In this document: in pieces, positions 17,912 through 27,561 of the stretch
Layout: every line of letters starts with the position of its first letter
Position numbering within the stretch: position 1 is the stretch's first letter
Source: Onishia taeanensis
GTDB taxonomy: Bacteria > Pseudomonadota > Gammaproteobacteria > Pseudomonadales > Halomonadaceae
Assembly (NCBI RefSeq): GCF_003268885.1
Contig: NZ_QLSX01000013.1
Location: forward strand, 21,135 to 85,134
DNA length: 64,000 nt
Direction of reading: 5' to 3'
The notes under the pieces: generated by a model
Told to the model about the DNA's origin: nothing
What the model saw: only the letters and a program-made list of their open reading frames with translations
Database searches by the model: none
Position numbers and translations under genes: made by a program

Positions 17912-20900
17912 ATGAAGTTCAACGAGTCAAAGCTGGAAGCTGCGATTATTGCCCTGCTGGGTGAGCAGGGGTTCCCGCACCTTACTGGGGCGAGCATTGA
18001 GCGCGCGCCCGATGACGTGCTGATCGAAGCCGATCTGCGCGCCTTCCTGCACGTTCGCTACAGTGATGCCGGCATGACGGCCAACGAGATCGAGTCGGTT
18101 ATTGCACGTCTGAAAGGCCTATCGTCAGGCGATCTTTACGAGAGCAACAAGACCTTCTGTCGATGGCTTGCCGATGGTTTTCTGCTCAAACGCGAAGACC
18201 CGGCACAAAAAGATCTTCACATTCAGCTTTTCGACGATACGGGGCTGGAGGCGCTAGGCGCCCGGCCTGAGGCCGAGCCGCTGTTGCAGGTCGCCGAATC
18301 GCCGAATGCTTACAGTGTCGATGCCAATCGCTATGCGCTGGTCAATCAGCTAGCCATAGAAGGCAAAGAGAGCACGCGCATCCCTGACGCGATTCTCTAT
18401 ATCAACGGCTTGCCGCTAGTCGTATTCGAGTTCAAAAGTGCCATTGGGGAACACCAAACCTCCATTTATGAGGCGTGGAAGCAACTCACTGTTCGCTATC
18501 GGCGAGATATTCCCCAGCTTTTCGTCTTCAACGCGCTCTGTGTGATTAGCGACGGCGTGAATTCGCGGGTGGGCAGTCTCTTTGCGGCCTACGAGTTCTT
18601 CTATAGCTGGCGTAAGGTGACTGGCGACGAGTCTGCCGACAAGGATGGCATCGATTCGCTGCATGCGATGATTCAGGGGTTATTCGACCGGGATCGGCTG
18701 CGGCTGGTGCTGCGAGACTTTATCTTCTTTCCGGATAAATCCCCCCAGCAAGAGAAGATCGTTTGTCGCTACCCGCAGTTCTACGCAGCCAACAAGCTCT
18801 ATCACAGCATCATGGCCGCACAGCGTCCTAAGGGTGACGGTAAGGGCGGCACTTACTTCGGCGCTACGGGCTGCGGCAAGAGCTATACGATGCAGTTTCT
18901 CGCTCGGCGCTTGATGAAGAGCCTGGCGTTTGAAAGCCCTACCATTGTGCTGATTACTGACCGCACCGATCTGGATGATCAGCTCTCAAGGCAGTTTACC
19001 AATGCACGCGGCTATATCGGTGACAACACCATTGTTGAAGTGGAAAGCCGCGCGCACTTGCGTGAGCTGCTGGCCGGTCGGCGCAGTGGCGGTGTCTTTC
19101 TCACCACGATTCACAAGTTCACCGAAGACACGCAACTGCTCACCGAGCGCAGCAACGTGGTCTGCATCTCGGATGAGGCGCATCGTAGCCAGATCAACCT
19201 GGATCAGAAGGTGCAAATCACCGAGCAGGGGGTGCGCAAGGCTTTCGGGTTCGCTTTCTACCTGCATCGTTCGCTACCCAATGCCACCTACGTGGGCTTC
19301 ACTGGTACGCCGATCGACGCCACGCTGGATGTGTTCGGTGAGGTGGTCGACAGTTACACCATGAGCGAGTCGGTCCAAGACGGGATCACCGTGCGTATTG
19401 TTTACGAGGGTCGTGCCGCCAAGGTAACGCTGGACGATGCTCGTCTGCGTGAGATCGAAAGCTATTACGAAGAGTGTGCCAAGGCGGGCAGCAACGAGCA
19501 TCAGATCGAGGAAAGCAAAAAGTCGATGGCCTCGATGAACTCGATTCTGGGCGATCCGGATCGCATTCGGGTGCTGGCCGAGGATTTCGTTGCTCACTAT
19601 GAACGCCGTCTGGAAGAAGGTTCCACCGTGTGTGGCAAGGCGATGTTCGTCTCCAGCAGCCGCGAAATCGCTTGGCAGCTCTATAAGGCCATCAAGGTGC
19701 TTCGACCCGAGTGGTTCGAGCTCAAGATCCATGAGGAGGGCTGCGAACCGACCTCGGCGGAGCGCGACAAGCTCAAGCCGATGGCGCGGGTGAACCTGGT
19801 GATGACGCGCGGTAAGGACGATGAAAAAGCACTTTACGATCTGCTGGGCAGCAAGGAGTACCGCAAGACGCTGGATCAGCAGTTCAAGAAGGACAAATCC
19901 AACTTCAAGATCGCGATCGTGGTGGATATGTGGCTCACCGGCTTCGATGTGCCGAGCCTAGACACGCTCTATATCGACAAGCCCGTTCAGCGCCACAACC
20001 TGATTCAGACCATTTCACGAGTCAATCGCAACTACGCGAATAAGAAGAAAGGGCTGGTGGTCGATTACATCGGCATCAAGCGCCAAATGAATCAGGCCCT
20101 CGCTCAGTTCTCTAAAGCCGACGAAACCAGTTTCGAGGATATTCAAACCTCGCTGATCGCCGTAAAGAACGACCTGGACCTGCTGGCCAAGCTCATGCAC
20201 GGCTTCAATGATCACGCCTATTTCAAGGGCGAGCCCTTGGCGCAGCTCGACTGCCTAAACCGTGCCGCCGAGTTCGTGTTGAGTGTGGGCAAGCGCGAGA
20301 AGCGCTTTATGGCGTTGGTAAAGCGCCTCAAGGCTGCCTATGACGTCTGCTGTGGCAGCGAACAACTCAGCCAAACCGAACGGGACCGGATTCACTTTTA
20401 TCTTGCGGTACGGTCGATCATCTACAAACTGACTAAAGGTGATGCGCCGGATACGGCACAAATGAACGCCAAAGTGCGCGAGATGATCAGCGAAGCGCTG
20501 CGTGCCGATGGCGTCGAAGCGGTGTTTGCGATGGGCGAGGAGAGTGCCGATACCATCGATATTTTCGATGAGGATTACCTGGCGCGCCTGGAAAAGATCA
20601 AGTTGCCCAATACAAAGATTGAGCTATTGAAACAGCTATTGGCGAAAGCGCTCAATGAGCTCAAGAAGACCAACCAGCACAAGGCCATCGAGTTCTCGAA
20701 GAAGTTTCGCTCTCTGGTTGATCTATACAACGAACGCAAGGAAGAAGACGCCTTTACCAGTGAGGTACATCATGAAGCGGTCGATAGCTTCCTGGAGCTC
20801 ATGGAGCAGCTAAAGCAAGAGATGGGGTCGTTTGAAGAGCTGGGCATCACCGTCGAGGAAAAGGCGTTCTACGATATCCTCAAGGCCGTGGCCGTGAAGT

Positions 20901-21133
20901 ACCAATTCCCTTACGAGGAAGAGCGGCTCATAAAGCTGGCCTCGGCCGTCAAGGCGGTGGTAGATGACAAGGCGAAGTATCCCGACTGGAATAATCGCCA
21001 GGATATCAAGGCGGCGCTACGTGTCGAGTTGATTATGTTGCTCTCGAAAAACGGCTACCCGCCGGTAACGCATGCGGAGGTCTATCAGTGTGTATTCGAG
21101 CAAGCAGAGAACTTCAAACATCATCGCCTCTAG
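17912..21133 (+). CDS. hsdR: Type I restriction endonuclease subunit
   Basis: 1073 aa, full length for HsdR. The N-terminal nuclease core shows Asp159 and EFK at 173-175 (PDAILYINGLPLVVFEFKS). The SF2 translocase has Walker A GATGCGKS at 317-324, DEAHRSQ at 421-427 and TGTPID at 464-469. Later helicase motifs include VDMWLTGFDVPSLDTLYIDKP and the QTISRVNR arginine-finger motif. The C-terminal helical part binds the MTase core. No frameshift or lost motif is seen, so restriction is probably active. An AT-rich spacer with a weak GGCGG/CCGCC hairpin (about 17852-17869) separates it from the upstream gene, allowing separate control. Confidence 0.95.
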   Translation: MKFNESKLEAAIIALLGEQGFPHLTGASIERAPDDVLIEADLRAFLHVRYSDAGMTANEIESVIARLKGLSSGDLYESNKTFCRWLADGFLLKREDPAQKDLHIQLFDDTGLEALGARPEAEPLLQVAESPNAYSVDANRYALVNQLAIEGKESTRIPDAILYINGLPLVVFEFKSAIGEHQTSIYEAWKQLTVRYRRDIPQLFVFNALCVISDGVNSRVGSLFAAYEFFYSWRKVTGDESADKDGIDSLHAMIQGLFDRDRLRLVLRDFIFFPDKSPQQEKIVCRYPQFYAANKLYHSIMAAQRPKGDGKGGTYFGATGCGKSYTMQFLARRLMKSLAFESPTIVLITDRTDLDDQLSRQFTNARGYIGDNTIVEVESRAHLRELLAGRRSGGVFLTTIHKFTEDTQLLTERSNVVCISDEAHRSQINLDQKVQITEQGVRKAFGFAFYLHRSLPNATYVGFTGTPIDATLDVFGEVVDSYTMSESVQDGITVRIVYEGRAAKVTLDDARLREIESYYEECAKAGSNEHQIEESKKSMASMNSILGDPDRIRVLAEDFVAHYERRLEEGSTVCGKAMFVSSSREIAWQLYKAIKVLRPEWFELKIHEEGCEPTSAERDKLKPMARVNLVMTRGKDDEKALYDLLGSKEYRKTLDQQFKKDKSNFKIAIVVDMWLTGFDVPSLDTLYIDKPVQRHNLIQTISRVNRNYANKKKGLVVDYIGIKRQMNQALAQFSKADETSFEDIQTSLIAVKNDLDLLAKLMHGFNDHAYFKGEPLAQLDCLNRAAEFVLSVGKREKRFMALVKRLKAAYDVCCGSEQLSQTERDRIHFYLAVRSIIYKLTKGDAPDTAQMNAKVREMISEALRADGVEAVFAMGEESADTIDIFDEDYLARLEKIKLPNTKIELLKQLLAKALNELKKTNQHKAIEFSKKFRSLVDLYNERKEEDAFTSEVHHEAVDSFLELMEQLKQEMGSFEELGITVEEKAFYDILKAVAVKYQFPYEEERLIKLASAVKAVVDDKAKYPDWNNRQDIKAALRVELIMLLSKNGYPPVTHAEVYQCVFEQAENFKHHRL

Positions 21134-21187
21134 CTGAAAGGCCGATAGCGATAGGTTAACCAGGGCTCAGCGTAAACAGGACTCGAC

Positions 21188-22012
21188 ATGCATGATGATT
21201 TTGCGGCCAACCTTCGCCTGCTGTGCAGCTATTACCGCTCCATCGCCGAGGTGTGCCGGCGGCTCGATATCAACCGGCCGCAGTTCAACCGCTACCTGAG
21301 CGGCCGTTACCGGCCCAGCGACAGCATCATGCGGCGCATTTGCGACTTCTTCGGGGTCGAGGTTCACGAGATCCTGCTGCCCCATGACGACTTCATGCCG
21401 CTGATCAGGCAGCGCCCCCGGCCCGCCGAGGAGTCGGTTGAAGAGCTCGACGAACCGCACAGCTCGCTGAGCTTGCCCGATGCGCTGCTCAGCCAGGGCA
21501 GCCGCGGCATGTCGCGCTATGTTGGCTGCTACTACGAGCACTATCTCTCCATGTCGCAGCCCGGCAAGGTGCTGCGCACCCTGGTCTGCCTGGAATCCCA
21601 CGAGGGCAGTACCCTCTATCAGCGCACCGAGCGAATGACCTCTGCAACCGACCAGCGGCCCTACCACAACCGCTATCGCGGCGCCGCGTTGTTCCTGACC
21701 GACCGCATCTTCATGGTCGATTACGAATCGCTCAACGGCCACGAAGTCACCCAGACCATTCTGTTCCCCAGCTTTCGCAGCCATGTCTCGCGTCTTACCG
21801 GGCTCAAGCTTGGCGTAGCCGATAGCAGCGAGCGCATGCCCTGCTGCGTGCGGGTGGTCTATGAGCGACTGAGCGAACCGGTCAACCCACGCCGCGCTCT
21901 GGCGCGCTGCGGTCTCTTTGAGCTCGACGACCCCGAGCTGGACCCTTCCCTGGTCGAGGCCATTCGCAACGATGTCGGTGATGATGAATGGCACTTCCGC
22001 GCCCGGTTCTAA
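21188..22012 (+). CDS. Helix-turn-helix regulator (XRE-like), function unknown
   Basis: 274 aa. The first 70 residues form an HTH of the XRE/Cro type: SIAEVCRRLDINRPQFNRYLSGRYRPSDSIMRRICDFFGV. The remaining 200 residues have no motif I recognise; they include a Tyr-rich stretch (YVGCYYEHYLSM) and could be a sensory domain. It follows hsdR by 54 bp on the same strand and may be read from the same transcript, although its composition is like the core genome rather than the AT-rich hsdS. A role in controlling the RM genes is possible but unsupported. Confidence 0.7.
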   Translation: MHDDFAANLRLLCSYYRSIAEVCRRLDINRPQFNRYLSGRYRPSDSIMRRICDFFGVEVHEILLPHDDFMPLIRQRPRPAEESVEELDEPHSSLSLPDALLSQGSRGMSRYVGCYYEHYLSMSQPGKVLRTLVCLESHEGSTLYQRTERMTSATDQRPYHNRYRGAALFLTDRIFMVDYESLNGHEVTQTILFPSFRSHVSRLTGLKLGVADSSERMPCCVRVVYERLSEPVNPRRALARCGLFELDDPELDPSLVEAIRNDVGDDEWHFRARF

Positions 22013-22111
22013 ACGAGGCCCCAGGTGGTATGGACTAGGCTGAAGGCACGACGCTACTTCTGCCGCTACGACGGCATGAATGGCCACCCGCTCTTCACCC
22101 GTGAGGTCCCG

Positions 22112-22708
22112 ATGATTCGACGCCCGACGCTATCGCTGCACGCCTTTTCGATGCTGGCGCTGCTCTTACTGGCCGCCATCGGCTTGGTCGCGCCTCGTGA
22201 CGCCGAGGCGCAAGAGGACAACGCCGCTTGGGCCGCGCTTGCCAGTGGCGGTCACGTTGCCCTGATGCGCCACGCTTTGGCGCCCGGCACCGGCGACCCA
22301 GCGGGCTTTGCACTGGATGACTGCGCCACCCAGCGCAACCTTTCCGCGGAGGGCCGTGCCCAGGCCCGCGCCATCGGCGAGCGGTTTCGTGAACGGGGTA
22401 TCGCGGTGACTGAGGTGCGCGCGAGCCGCTGGTGCCGCTGCCTCGACACCGCCGAGCTGTTGGGGCTTGGCGAAGTGATACCTACCCCGGCACTTGACTC
22501 CTTCTTTCGCGATCGCGGTGCCGCCGAGCGGCAGACCCGCGAACTAGGCGAGCTTATCGACGCCTGGAACGGCGAGGGAGCGTTGGTACTGGTCACCCAT
22601 CAGGTCAATATCACCGCACTCACCGGCGTTTATCCGCGCTCCGGCGAGATTCTGGTGCTGGCGCCTGAGGGTGGCGCACTCGAACTGGTGGGGCGGCTCA
22701 AGAACTGA
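22112..22708 (+). CDS. Secreted histidine phosphatase family protein
   Basis: 198 aa. An N-terminal signal peptide (hydrophobic run ending near DAEAQED) precedes a histidine-phosphatase fold with the catalytic LMRHA motif (an RHG variant), SAEGRAQARAIGERF, the second arginine region RASRWCRCLDTAELL, and the second catalytic His in LVTHQVN. It is expected to be an exported phosphatase of unknown substrate. The ATG at 22112 has GAGGT 6 nt upstream; an in-frame GTG at 22025 would add a non-signal extension and is rejected. Confidence 0.8.
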   Translation: MIRRPTLSLHAFSMLALLLLAAIGLVAPRDAEAQEDNAAWAALASGGHVALMRHALAPGTGDPAGFALDDCATQRNLSAEGRAQARAIGERFRERGIAVTEVRASRWCRCLDTAELLGLGEVIPTPALDSFFRDRGAAERQTRELGELIDAWNGEGALVLVTHQVNITALTGVYPRSGEILVLAPEGGALELVGRLKN

Positions 22709-22721
22709 GACGCTAAAGGCA

Positions 22722-23030
22722 TTATTCGGGCAGGTTATGGCAGTTGTCGCGATACTGCGGGGCATCGGTGCCCAGCGCCAGGCTTTCGGTGGCGGTGTTG
22801 TAGTAGAAGCGGCCAGTTTCGTCGCCTGACAGCGCATAGTCGCCGCAAACGCCATAGCCCTTGTTGACCCGCGCCAGGTGGGAAATCTCGGTCGGCGCCT
22901 GGCTGTCGAGACGTTCGCTGATCAGCTCGGCGATATGGGCATCGCGCTTTGCCTCGGAATAGGCCTGGCCACCGAAGATCATACCGGCAACGGCGAGGAT
23001 GGCGACGACGGGAATCCAGAGGTTATGCAT
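22722..23030 (-). CDS. Small membrane-anchored protein, unknown function
   Basis: 102 aa. One N-terminal membrane segment or signal anchor (LWIPVVAILAVAGMIFGG) is followed by a soluble ~80-residue domain with two cysteines (VCGDYAL and DNCHN) that could form a disulfide in the periplasm. AGGAC precedes the ATG. It lies downstream of fba on the same strand after a hairpin, and ends 13 bp from the convergent phosphatase gene. I do not recognise a family. Confidence 0.6.
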   Translation of the reverse strand: MHNLWIPVVAILAVAGMIFGGQAYSEAKRDAHIAELISERLDSQAPTEISHLARVNKGYGVCGDYALSGDETGRFYYNTATESLALGTDAPQYRDNCHNLPE

Positions 23031-23061
23031 GGCGGGTCCTCAAAGGAGAGCCTCAAAGGGT

Positions 23062-23086
23062 GCCCACCGGCGCAAGGCCGGTGGGC
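23062..23086 (-). terminator. Hairpin downstream of fba
   Basis: A perfect 10-bp stem GCCCACCGGC / GCCGGTGGGC with a 5-nt loop lies 8 bp past the fba stop. A short CCCTTTG follows on the minus strand, so termination may be partial. Confidence 0.65.
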
Positions 23087-23094
23087 GATAGGGC

Positions 23095-24159
23095 TTACTT
23101 GACCTTGGGGTCCAGTTCGCCGCGCTCGTAGCGCTTGAACATTTCTTCCAGGTTGACCGGCTTGATCTTCGAGGCGTTACCGGCGGTGCCGAAGGCTTCG
23201 TAGCGGGCGATGCAGACATCGCGCATGGCGCTGACGGTTTCCTTCATGAACTTGCGCGGATCGAACTCGGCCGGGTTGTTGGCCAGGAAGCGACGTACGG
23301 CGCCGGTGGAGGCCAGACGCAGGTCGGTGTCGATGTTGACCTTGCGCACGCCGTGCTTGATGCCTTCGACGATCTCGGAGACCGGCACGCCGTAGGTCTC
23401 GGGGATGGCGCCGCCGTACTCGTTGATGATTTCGAGCCATTCCTGCGGCACTGAGGAGGAGCCGTGCATCACCAGGTGGGTGTTGGGGATGCGGGCGTGG
23501 ATTTCCTTGATGCGCTGGATCGAGAGGGTGTCGCCGGTGGGCGGCCGCGTGAACTTGTAGGCGCCGTGGCTGGTGCCGATGGCGATGGCCAGGGCATCGA
23601 CGTGGGTCGCCTTGACGAAGTCGGCGGCCTCTTCCGGGTCGGTGAGCAGCTGGTCGTGATCGAGCTTGCCTTCCGCGCCGATGCCGTCTTCCTCGCCGGC
23701 CATGCCGGTCTCGAGGCTGCCCAGGCAGCCCAGCTCGCCTTCGACGGAGACGCCGCAGGCATGCGCCATCTCGACGGTGCGACGGGTCACGTCGACGTTG
23801 TATTCATAGCTGGCCGGGGTCTTGCCGTCTTCGCCGAGAGAGCCGTCCATCATCACCGAGGAGAACCCTAGCTGGATGGAGCGCTGGCAGACCGACGGGC
23901 TGGTGCCGTGGTCCTGGTGCATGGCGATGGGGATATGCGGGAATTCCTCGATGGCGGCGAGGATCAGGTGGCGCAGGAAGGGGGCGCCGGCGTACTTGCG
24001 GGCCCCGGCGGAGGCCTGAACGATGACCGGGGAGTCGGTCTTGTCAGCCGCTTCGAGGATGGCGCGCATCTGCTCGAGGTTGTTGACGTTGAAGGCCGGT
24101 ACGCCGTAGCCGTGCTCGGCGGCGTGATCCAGCATTTGGCGCATGCTGATAAGTGCCAT
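23095..24159 (-). CDS. fba: Fructose-bisphosphate aldolase class II
   Basis: 354 aa zinc aldolase of the Calvin-type subgroup. It contains [10 protein letters not shown], where His and Asp act as zinc and catalytic ligands, [10 protein letters not shown], the third zinc His in [10 protein letters not shown], and [13 protein letters not shown] for phosphate binding. It interconverts fructose 1,6-bisphosphate with DHAP and glyceraldehyde 3-phosphate. Third gene of epd-pgk-fba, the common gammaproteobacterial order. A class I aldolase is also encoded at 28226-29278. Confidence 0.95.
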   Translation of the reverse strand: MALISMRQMLDHAAEHGYGVPAFNVNNLEQMRAILEAADKTDSPVIVQASAGARKYAGAPFLRHLILAAIEEFPHIPIAMHQDHGTSPSVCQRSIQLGFSSVMMDGSLGEDGKTPASYEYNVDVTRRTVEMAHACGVSVEGELGCLGSLETGMAGEEDGIGAEGKLDHDQLLTDPEEAADFVKATHVDALAIAIGTSHGAYKFTRPPTGDTLSIQRIKEIHARIPNTHLVMHGSSSVPQEWLEIINEYGGAIPETYGVPVSEIVEGIKHGVRKVNIDTDLRLASTGAVRRFLANNPAEFDPRKFMKETVSAMRDVCIARYEAFGTAGNASKIKPVNLEEMFKRYERGELDPKVK

Positions 24160-24182
24160 GAACTCACCTGTTGTACATAAGG

Positions 24183-24205
24183 ACGGCGTGGCTGGGCCAC
24201 GCCGT
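24183..24205 (-). terminator. Hairpin between pgk and fba
   Basis: A perfect 10-bp stem, ACGGCGTGGC / GCCACGCCGT, with a TGG loop, 24 bp before the fba start. No U-tract follows on the minus strand, so it may be a processing or attenuation site rather than a full terminator. Confidence 0.5.
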
Positions 24206-24235
24206 GAAGATCAAGGGATGTGGGGTACTGGTTAG

Positions 24236-24308
24236 TGTCTCAGTGACTATCTCACTGACTATCTCACTGACTATCTCACTGACTATCTCACTGACTATCT
24301 CAGTTGAC
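24236..24308 (-). repeat. 12-bp tandem repeat array between pgk and fba
   Basis: Four exact copies of TATCTCACTGAC (24248-24295) are flanked by a variant on each side, giving about six units. On the minus strand, GTCAGTGAGATA brings TGA and TAG in different frames in every unit. The array starts 9 bp after the pgk stop codon. Confidence 0.9.
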
Positions 24309-24316
24309 TGCCTGGG

Positions 24317-25489
24317 TTATTTTGCGGCCTCGAAGGCATCGCGAAGCGCCGTGACGGCCGGCAGGGTCTTGCCTTCCACGTACTCGAGGAAGGCGCCGCC
24401 GCCGGTGGAGATGTAGGACACCTTGTCGGCGATGTCGTACTTGTCGATGGCTGCCAGGGTGTCGCCGCCGCCGGCGATGGAGAAGCCGTTGCTCTCGGCG
24501 ATGGCCTTCGACAGAGCTTCGGTGCCGTGGCCGAACTGGTCGATCTCGAACACGCCGACCGGGCCGTTCCACAGAATGGTGCCGGCGTCCTTGAGCAGGC
24601 CACCCAGGCGGGAGGCGGTGTCGGGGCCGATATCGAGGATCATCTCGTCGTCCGCCACCTGGTCGACCGGCTTGGTCACCGCGGAGGCGTTCTCCGAGAA
24701 CTCGGTGGCGACCACCACGTCGGTGGGCAGCGGGATCTCGACCTTGGCCATCAGCGCCTTGGCCTGGTCGACCAGGTCGGCTTCATGCAGAGACTTGCCG
24801 ACGTTGTAGCCCGCCGCGGCGATGAAGGTGTTGGCGATGCCGCCGCCGACGATCAGCTGGTCGCACTTCTCGGAAAGCGCGGTCAGCACGTCGAGCTTGG
24901 TGGACACCTTGGAGCCGCCAACGATGGCCACCATCGGGCGTGCCGGCTTGGCCAGCGCCTTTTCCAGGGCTTCGAGCTCGGCGGCCAGCAGCGGTCCGGC
25001 GCAGGCGGTTGGCGCGAAACGTGCCACACCGTGGGTCGAGGCCTGGGCGCGGTGGGCGGTGCCGAAGGCATCCATCACGAAGATGTCGCAGAGCTCGGCA
25101 TACTGCTTGGACAGCGTCTCTTCGTCTTTCTTCTCGCCTTCGTTGAAGCGCACGTTCTCGAGCAGCACGACTTCGCCATCAGACACGTCGACGTTGGCGC
25201 CAAGGTAGTCCTTGACCACGCGCACCGGGCGCTCGAGCAGCTCGCCGAGACGTTCGGCGACCGGCGCCAGAGAGAATTCCTCGGCCGGCTCGCCTTCGGT
25301 GGGACGCCCCAGGTGGCTCATCAGCAACACCTTGGCGCCCGAGTCGCGGGCCGCCAGGATGGTCGGCAGACAGGCGCGCAGCCGTGCATCGCTGGTAACG
25401 CGGCCGTTCTTGATCGGCACGTTGAGATCTTCGCGGATCAGCACGCGCTGACCGGCGAGGTCCAGGTCGGTCATCTTGCGAACATTCAT
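24317..25489 (-). CDS. pgk: Phosphoglycerate kinase
   Basis: 390 aa, standard length. Signatures include [17 protein letters not shown] near the N-terminus, [12 protein letters not shown], the central [18 protein letters not shown] hinge region and the C-terminal nucleotide-binding loop [12 protein letters not shown] followed by [16 protein letters not shown]. It transfers phosphate from 1,3-bisphosphoglycerate to ADP in glycolysis and in reverse in gluconeogenesis. It lies 86 bp after epd. A 12-bp tandem repeat array and a hairpin separate it from fba. Confidence 0.97.
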   Translation of the reverse strand: MNVRKMTDLDLAGQRVLIREDLNVPIKNGRVTSDARLRACLPTILAARDSGAKVLLMSHLGRPTEGEPAEEFSLAPVAERLGELLERPVRVVKDYLGANVDVSDGEVVLLENVRFNEGEKKDEETLSKQYAELCDIFVMDAFGTAHRAQASTHGVARFAPTACAGPLLAAELEALEKALAKPARPMVAIVGGSKVSTKLDVLTALSEKCDQLIVGGGIANTFIAAAGYNVGKSLHEADLVDQAKALMAKVEIPLPTDVVVATEFSENASAVTKPVDQVADDEMILDIGPDTASRLGGLLKDAGTILWNGPVGVFEIDQFGHGTEALSKAIAESNGFSIAGGGDTLAAIDKYDIADKVSYISTGGGAFLEYVEGKTLPAVTALRDAFEAAK

Positions 25490-25575
25490 CGGGGCAGTGT
25501 CCTCTGGGTTGCAAGCCAGGTGAGAGAGACGGAAACGGCGCTCATACCGGGGCCTTCAGGCATTTCCTTGCCGGG

Positions 25576-26649
25576 TCATCGCTCGTCGATCGTGGGAACA
25601 ACGCCTAGCCTTGCCAGCCGTTCGGTGACGTCGAGCATGCGGTTGGCGTAGCCCCATTCGTTGTCGAACCAGCACAGCATCTTGATCAGCCGGCCGCCGG
25701 CGACACGGGTTTGGGTGGCGTCCACGATACCGGAGCGCGGGTCGTGGTTGAAGTCGACCGAGGCCATGGGCTCCTCGGTGTAGCCCACCAGGCCCGACAG
25801 GCGCTCGTGGCAGGCTTTCTTGAGCAGCGCGTTGACGGCTTCGGCCGTGGTGTCGCGGCGCACGCAGATGGCGAGATCCATGGCCGAGACGTTGATGGTC
25901 GGCACCCGCACGTGCAGGCACTCGAAGCGATCCTTGAGGTGGGGCATCAGGCGGTTGATGCCCCGGGCCAGCCCGGTGTCGACCGGCACGATCGACTGCA
26001 TCGCCGAACGGGTCAGACGCAGGTCGGTCTGGTGGTAGGCGTCGATCACCGGCTGGTCGTTCATCGCCGAGTGAATGGTGGTGGTCACGCCGTGCTCGAC
26101 GCCCAGTGCCTCGTCGAGCATGGTCAGCACCGGCACCAGGCAGTTGGTGGTACAGGAGGCGGCGGAGACGATGCGGCAATCAGGCGTCAGGTCGGCGTCG
26201 TTGATGCCGGTGACGATGGTGGCATCGACGTCGCTCTCGGCGGGCTGGGAAAACAGCAGGCGCTTGGCGCCGGCGTCGAGGTGACGGCTGGCCGTGGCGC
26301 GGTCCTTGAAACTGCCCGAACACTCGATCACCAGATCGATGCCCAGTGCCTGCCAGGGCAGGCGATCCGGGTCTTGCTCGCTGAGCACCTGGATCGGCCG
26401 ATCGTTGATGTAGAGATGGCCATCGCGGCCCTCGACCTGGCCGGGAAAGCGCCCGTGGGTGGTGTCGTAGCGCGTCAGGTAGGTGATGGTGTCAAGATCG
26501 GAAAGCTCGTTGATCGCCACCACCTCGAGGGTTGGTGAGGCGTCGCCCGGCGAAGCGTCGCCAGGCGCCTTTGCCTGGCGCTCGGTCAGCGCACGCAGCA
26601 CGCATTGGCCGATGCGGCCATAGCCGTTGATGGCGATCCGATAGGCCAT
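25576..26649 (-). CDS. epd: Erythrose-4-phosphate dehydrogenase (GAPDH family)
   Basis: 357 aa from the ATG at 26649. The Rossmann start YRIAINGYGRIGQ and active-site SAASCTTNCLVPV (catalytic Cys) mark the GAPDH family. TTTIHSAMNDQPVIDAYH and VDFNHDPRSGIVDATQTRV resemble Epd more than glycolytic GAPDH, as does the position before pgk and fba. Epd makes 4-phosphoerythronate for pyridoxal phosphate synthesis. Near residues 28-37 the protein has an in-frame GDASP-GDASP duplication not expected in the family. A GAPDH role cannot be excluded by sequence alone. Confidence 0.85.
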   Translation of the reverse strand: MAYRIAINGYGRIGQCVLRALTERQAKAPGDASPGDASPTLEVVAINELSDLDTITYLTRYDTTHGRFPGQVEGRDGHLYINDRPIQVLSEQDPDRLPWQALGIDLVIECSGSFKDRATASRHLDAGAKRLLFSQPAESDVDATIVTGINDADLTPDCRIVSAASCTTNCLVPVLTMLDEALGVEHGVTTTIHSAMNDQPVIDAYHQTDLRLTRSAMQSIVPVDTGLARGINRLMPHLKDRFECLHVRVPTINVSAMDLAICVRRDTTAEAVNALLKKACHERLSGLVGYTEEPMASVDFNHDPRSGIVDATQTRVAGGRLIKMLCWFDNEWGYANRMLDVTERLARLGVVPTIDER

Positions 26650-26838
26650 GGGACGAGGCTCAGCTTCCACGATGTCGGTTCCACTCACACAAAAGACACA
26701 CGAAAATCACACGAAGACGAAAGACCGCGCCCGGTGGGCACTCGGTGACGACAGGGCGACGATTCTAGCGCAAAAGCGCCAGCCTTGCAGGCCGTGCGTG
26801 GCGCGTGACGGCCCGGCTAGAGCCTGACGATATCCGGG

Positions 26839-27561
26839 CTAGAGCCCCAGCAGCCGCCAGGCCAGCGGCAGGCACAGGGCTGTGAAGATGCCGGTCAGGC
26901 TCATGCCCAGCGAGGCGAAGGCGCCGGCGGTAGGGCTCATTTCGAAGGCGCGTACGGTGCCGATGGCGTGGCCGTTGATGCCCAGCGCGAAGCCGAGGAT
27001 ACGATGGTCGCGAATGCCCAGCGGCGCGGCCAGCAGGCTGACCGCGAGGGTCGCCATCACGCCGGTGATCAGCAGTCCGCCCATCAGCAGCGGCACCGAG
27101 CCGCCCAGCTCGTCGATGATGCCCAGTGCAATCGGCGCCGTCACCGACTTTGGCGCCAGCGAGGCGAGCACTTCGGGGCTTGCTCCTAGCGCCCAGGCCA
27201 GCGCCAGGGAGTAGCAGGAGGCCAGCGCCGCCGCTGGTGGCAGGGAGAGCGCCAGCGGTTTCCAAAGCGCCCGGATGTGATGCAGCTGCTGGTAGAGCGG
27301 CACGCCGAGCGCCACCGTCGCGGGGCCCAGCAGCAGCATCAGCCAGCCGGCACCGCGCTGGTAGTCGATAACGTCGATCGACAGCATCCACAGGCTGGCG
27401 GCGACCAGCAGGGCGGCCAGCAGGACCGCCGGGCACCAGCTGGGACGCCCGATGCGCTCGACGATCCACAATGAAGCGAGGTAGGCGGCAAGCGTCAGGG
27501 CGATGGCCGACAGCGGGGTGGCCAGCAGCGCCTCTTGCAGCTCGATCAGTGAAGCACTCAT
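26839..27561 (-). CDS. lrgB: LrgB/CidB family membrane protein
   Basis: 240 aa polytopic membrane protein. The LrgB signature is clear: LAPKSVTAPIALGIIDELGGS and a C-terminal FALGINGHAIGTVRAFEMSPTAGAFASLGMSL. LrgB and CidB work with LrgA and CidA in holin-like control of murein hydrolases or in export of small metabolites; in some species the pair carries glycolate or pyruvate. The ATG lies in a 4-bp overlap with the lrgA stop. About 150 bp of non-coding sequence separate it from epd. Confidence 0.9.
   Translation of the reverse strand: MSASLIELQEALLATPLSAIALTLAAYLASLWIVERIGRPSWCPAVLLAALLVAASLWMLSIDVIDYQRGAGWLMLLLGPATVALGVPLYQQLHHIRALWKPLALSLPPAAALASCYSLALAWALGASPEVLASLAPKSVTAPIALGIIDELGGSVPLLMGGLLITGVMATLAVSLLAAPLGIRDHRILGFALGINGHAIGTVRAFEMSPTAGAFASLGMSLTGIFTALCLPLAWRLLGL

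Noticed and set aside
24236..24308. Possible CRISPR array
   Set aside because: The 12-bp units are directly adjacent with no spacers and no cas genes are nearby.
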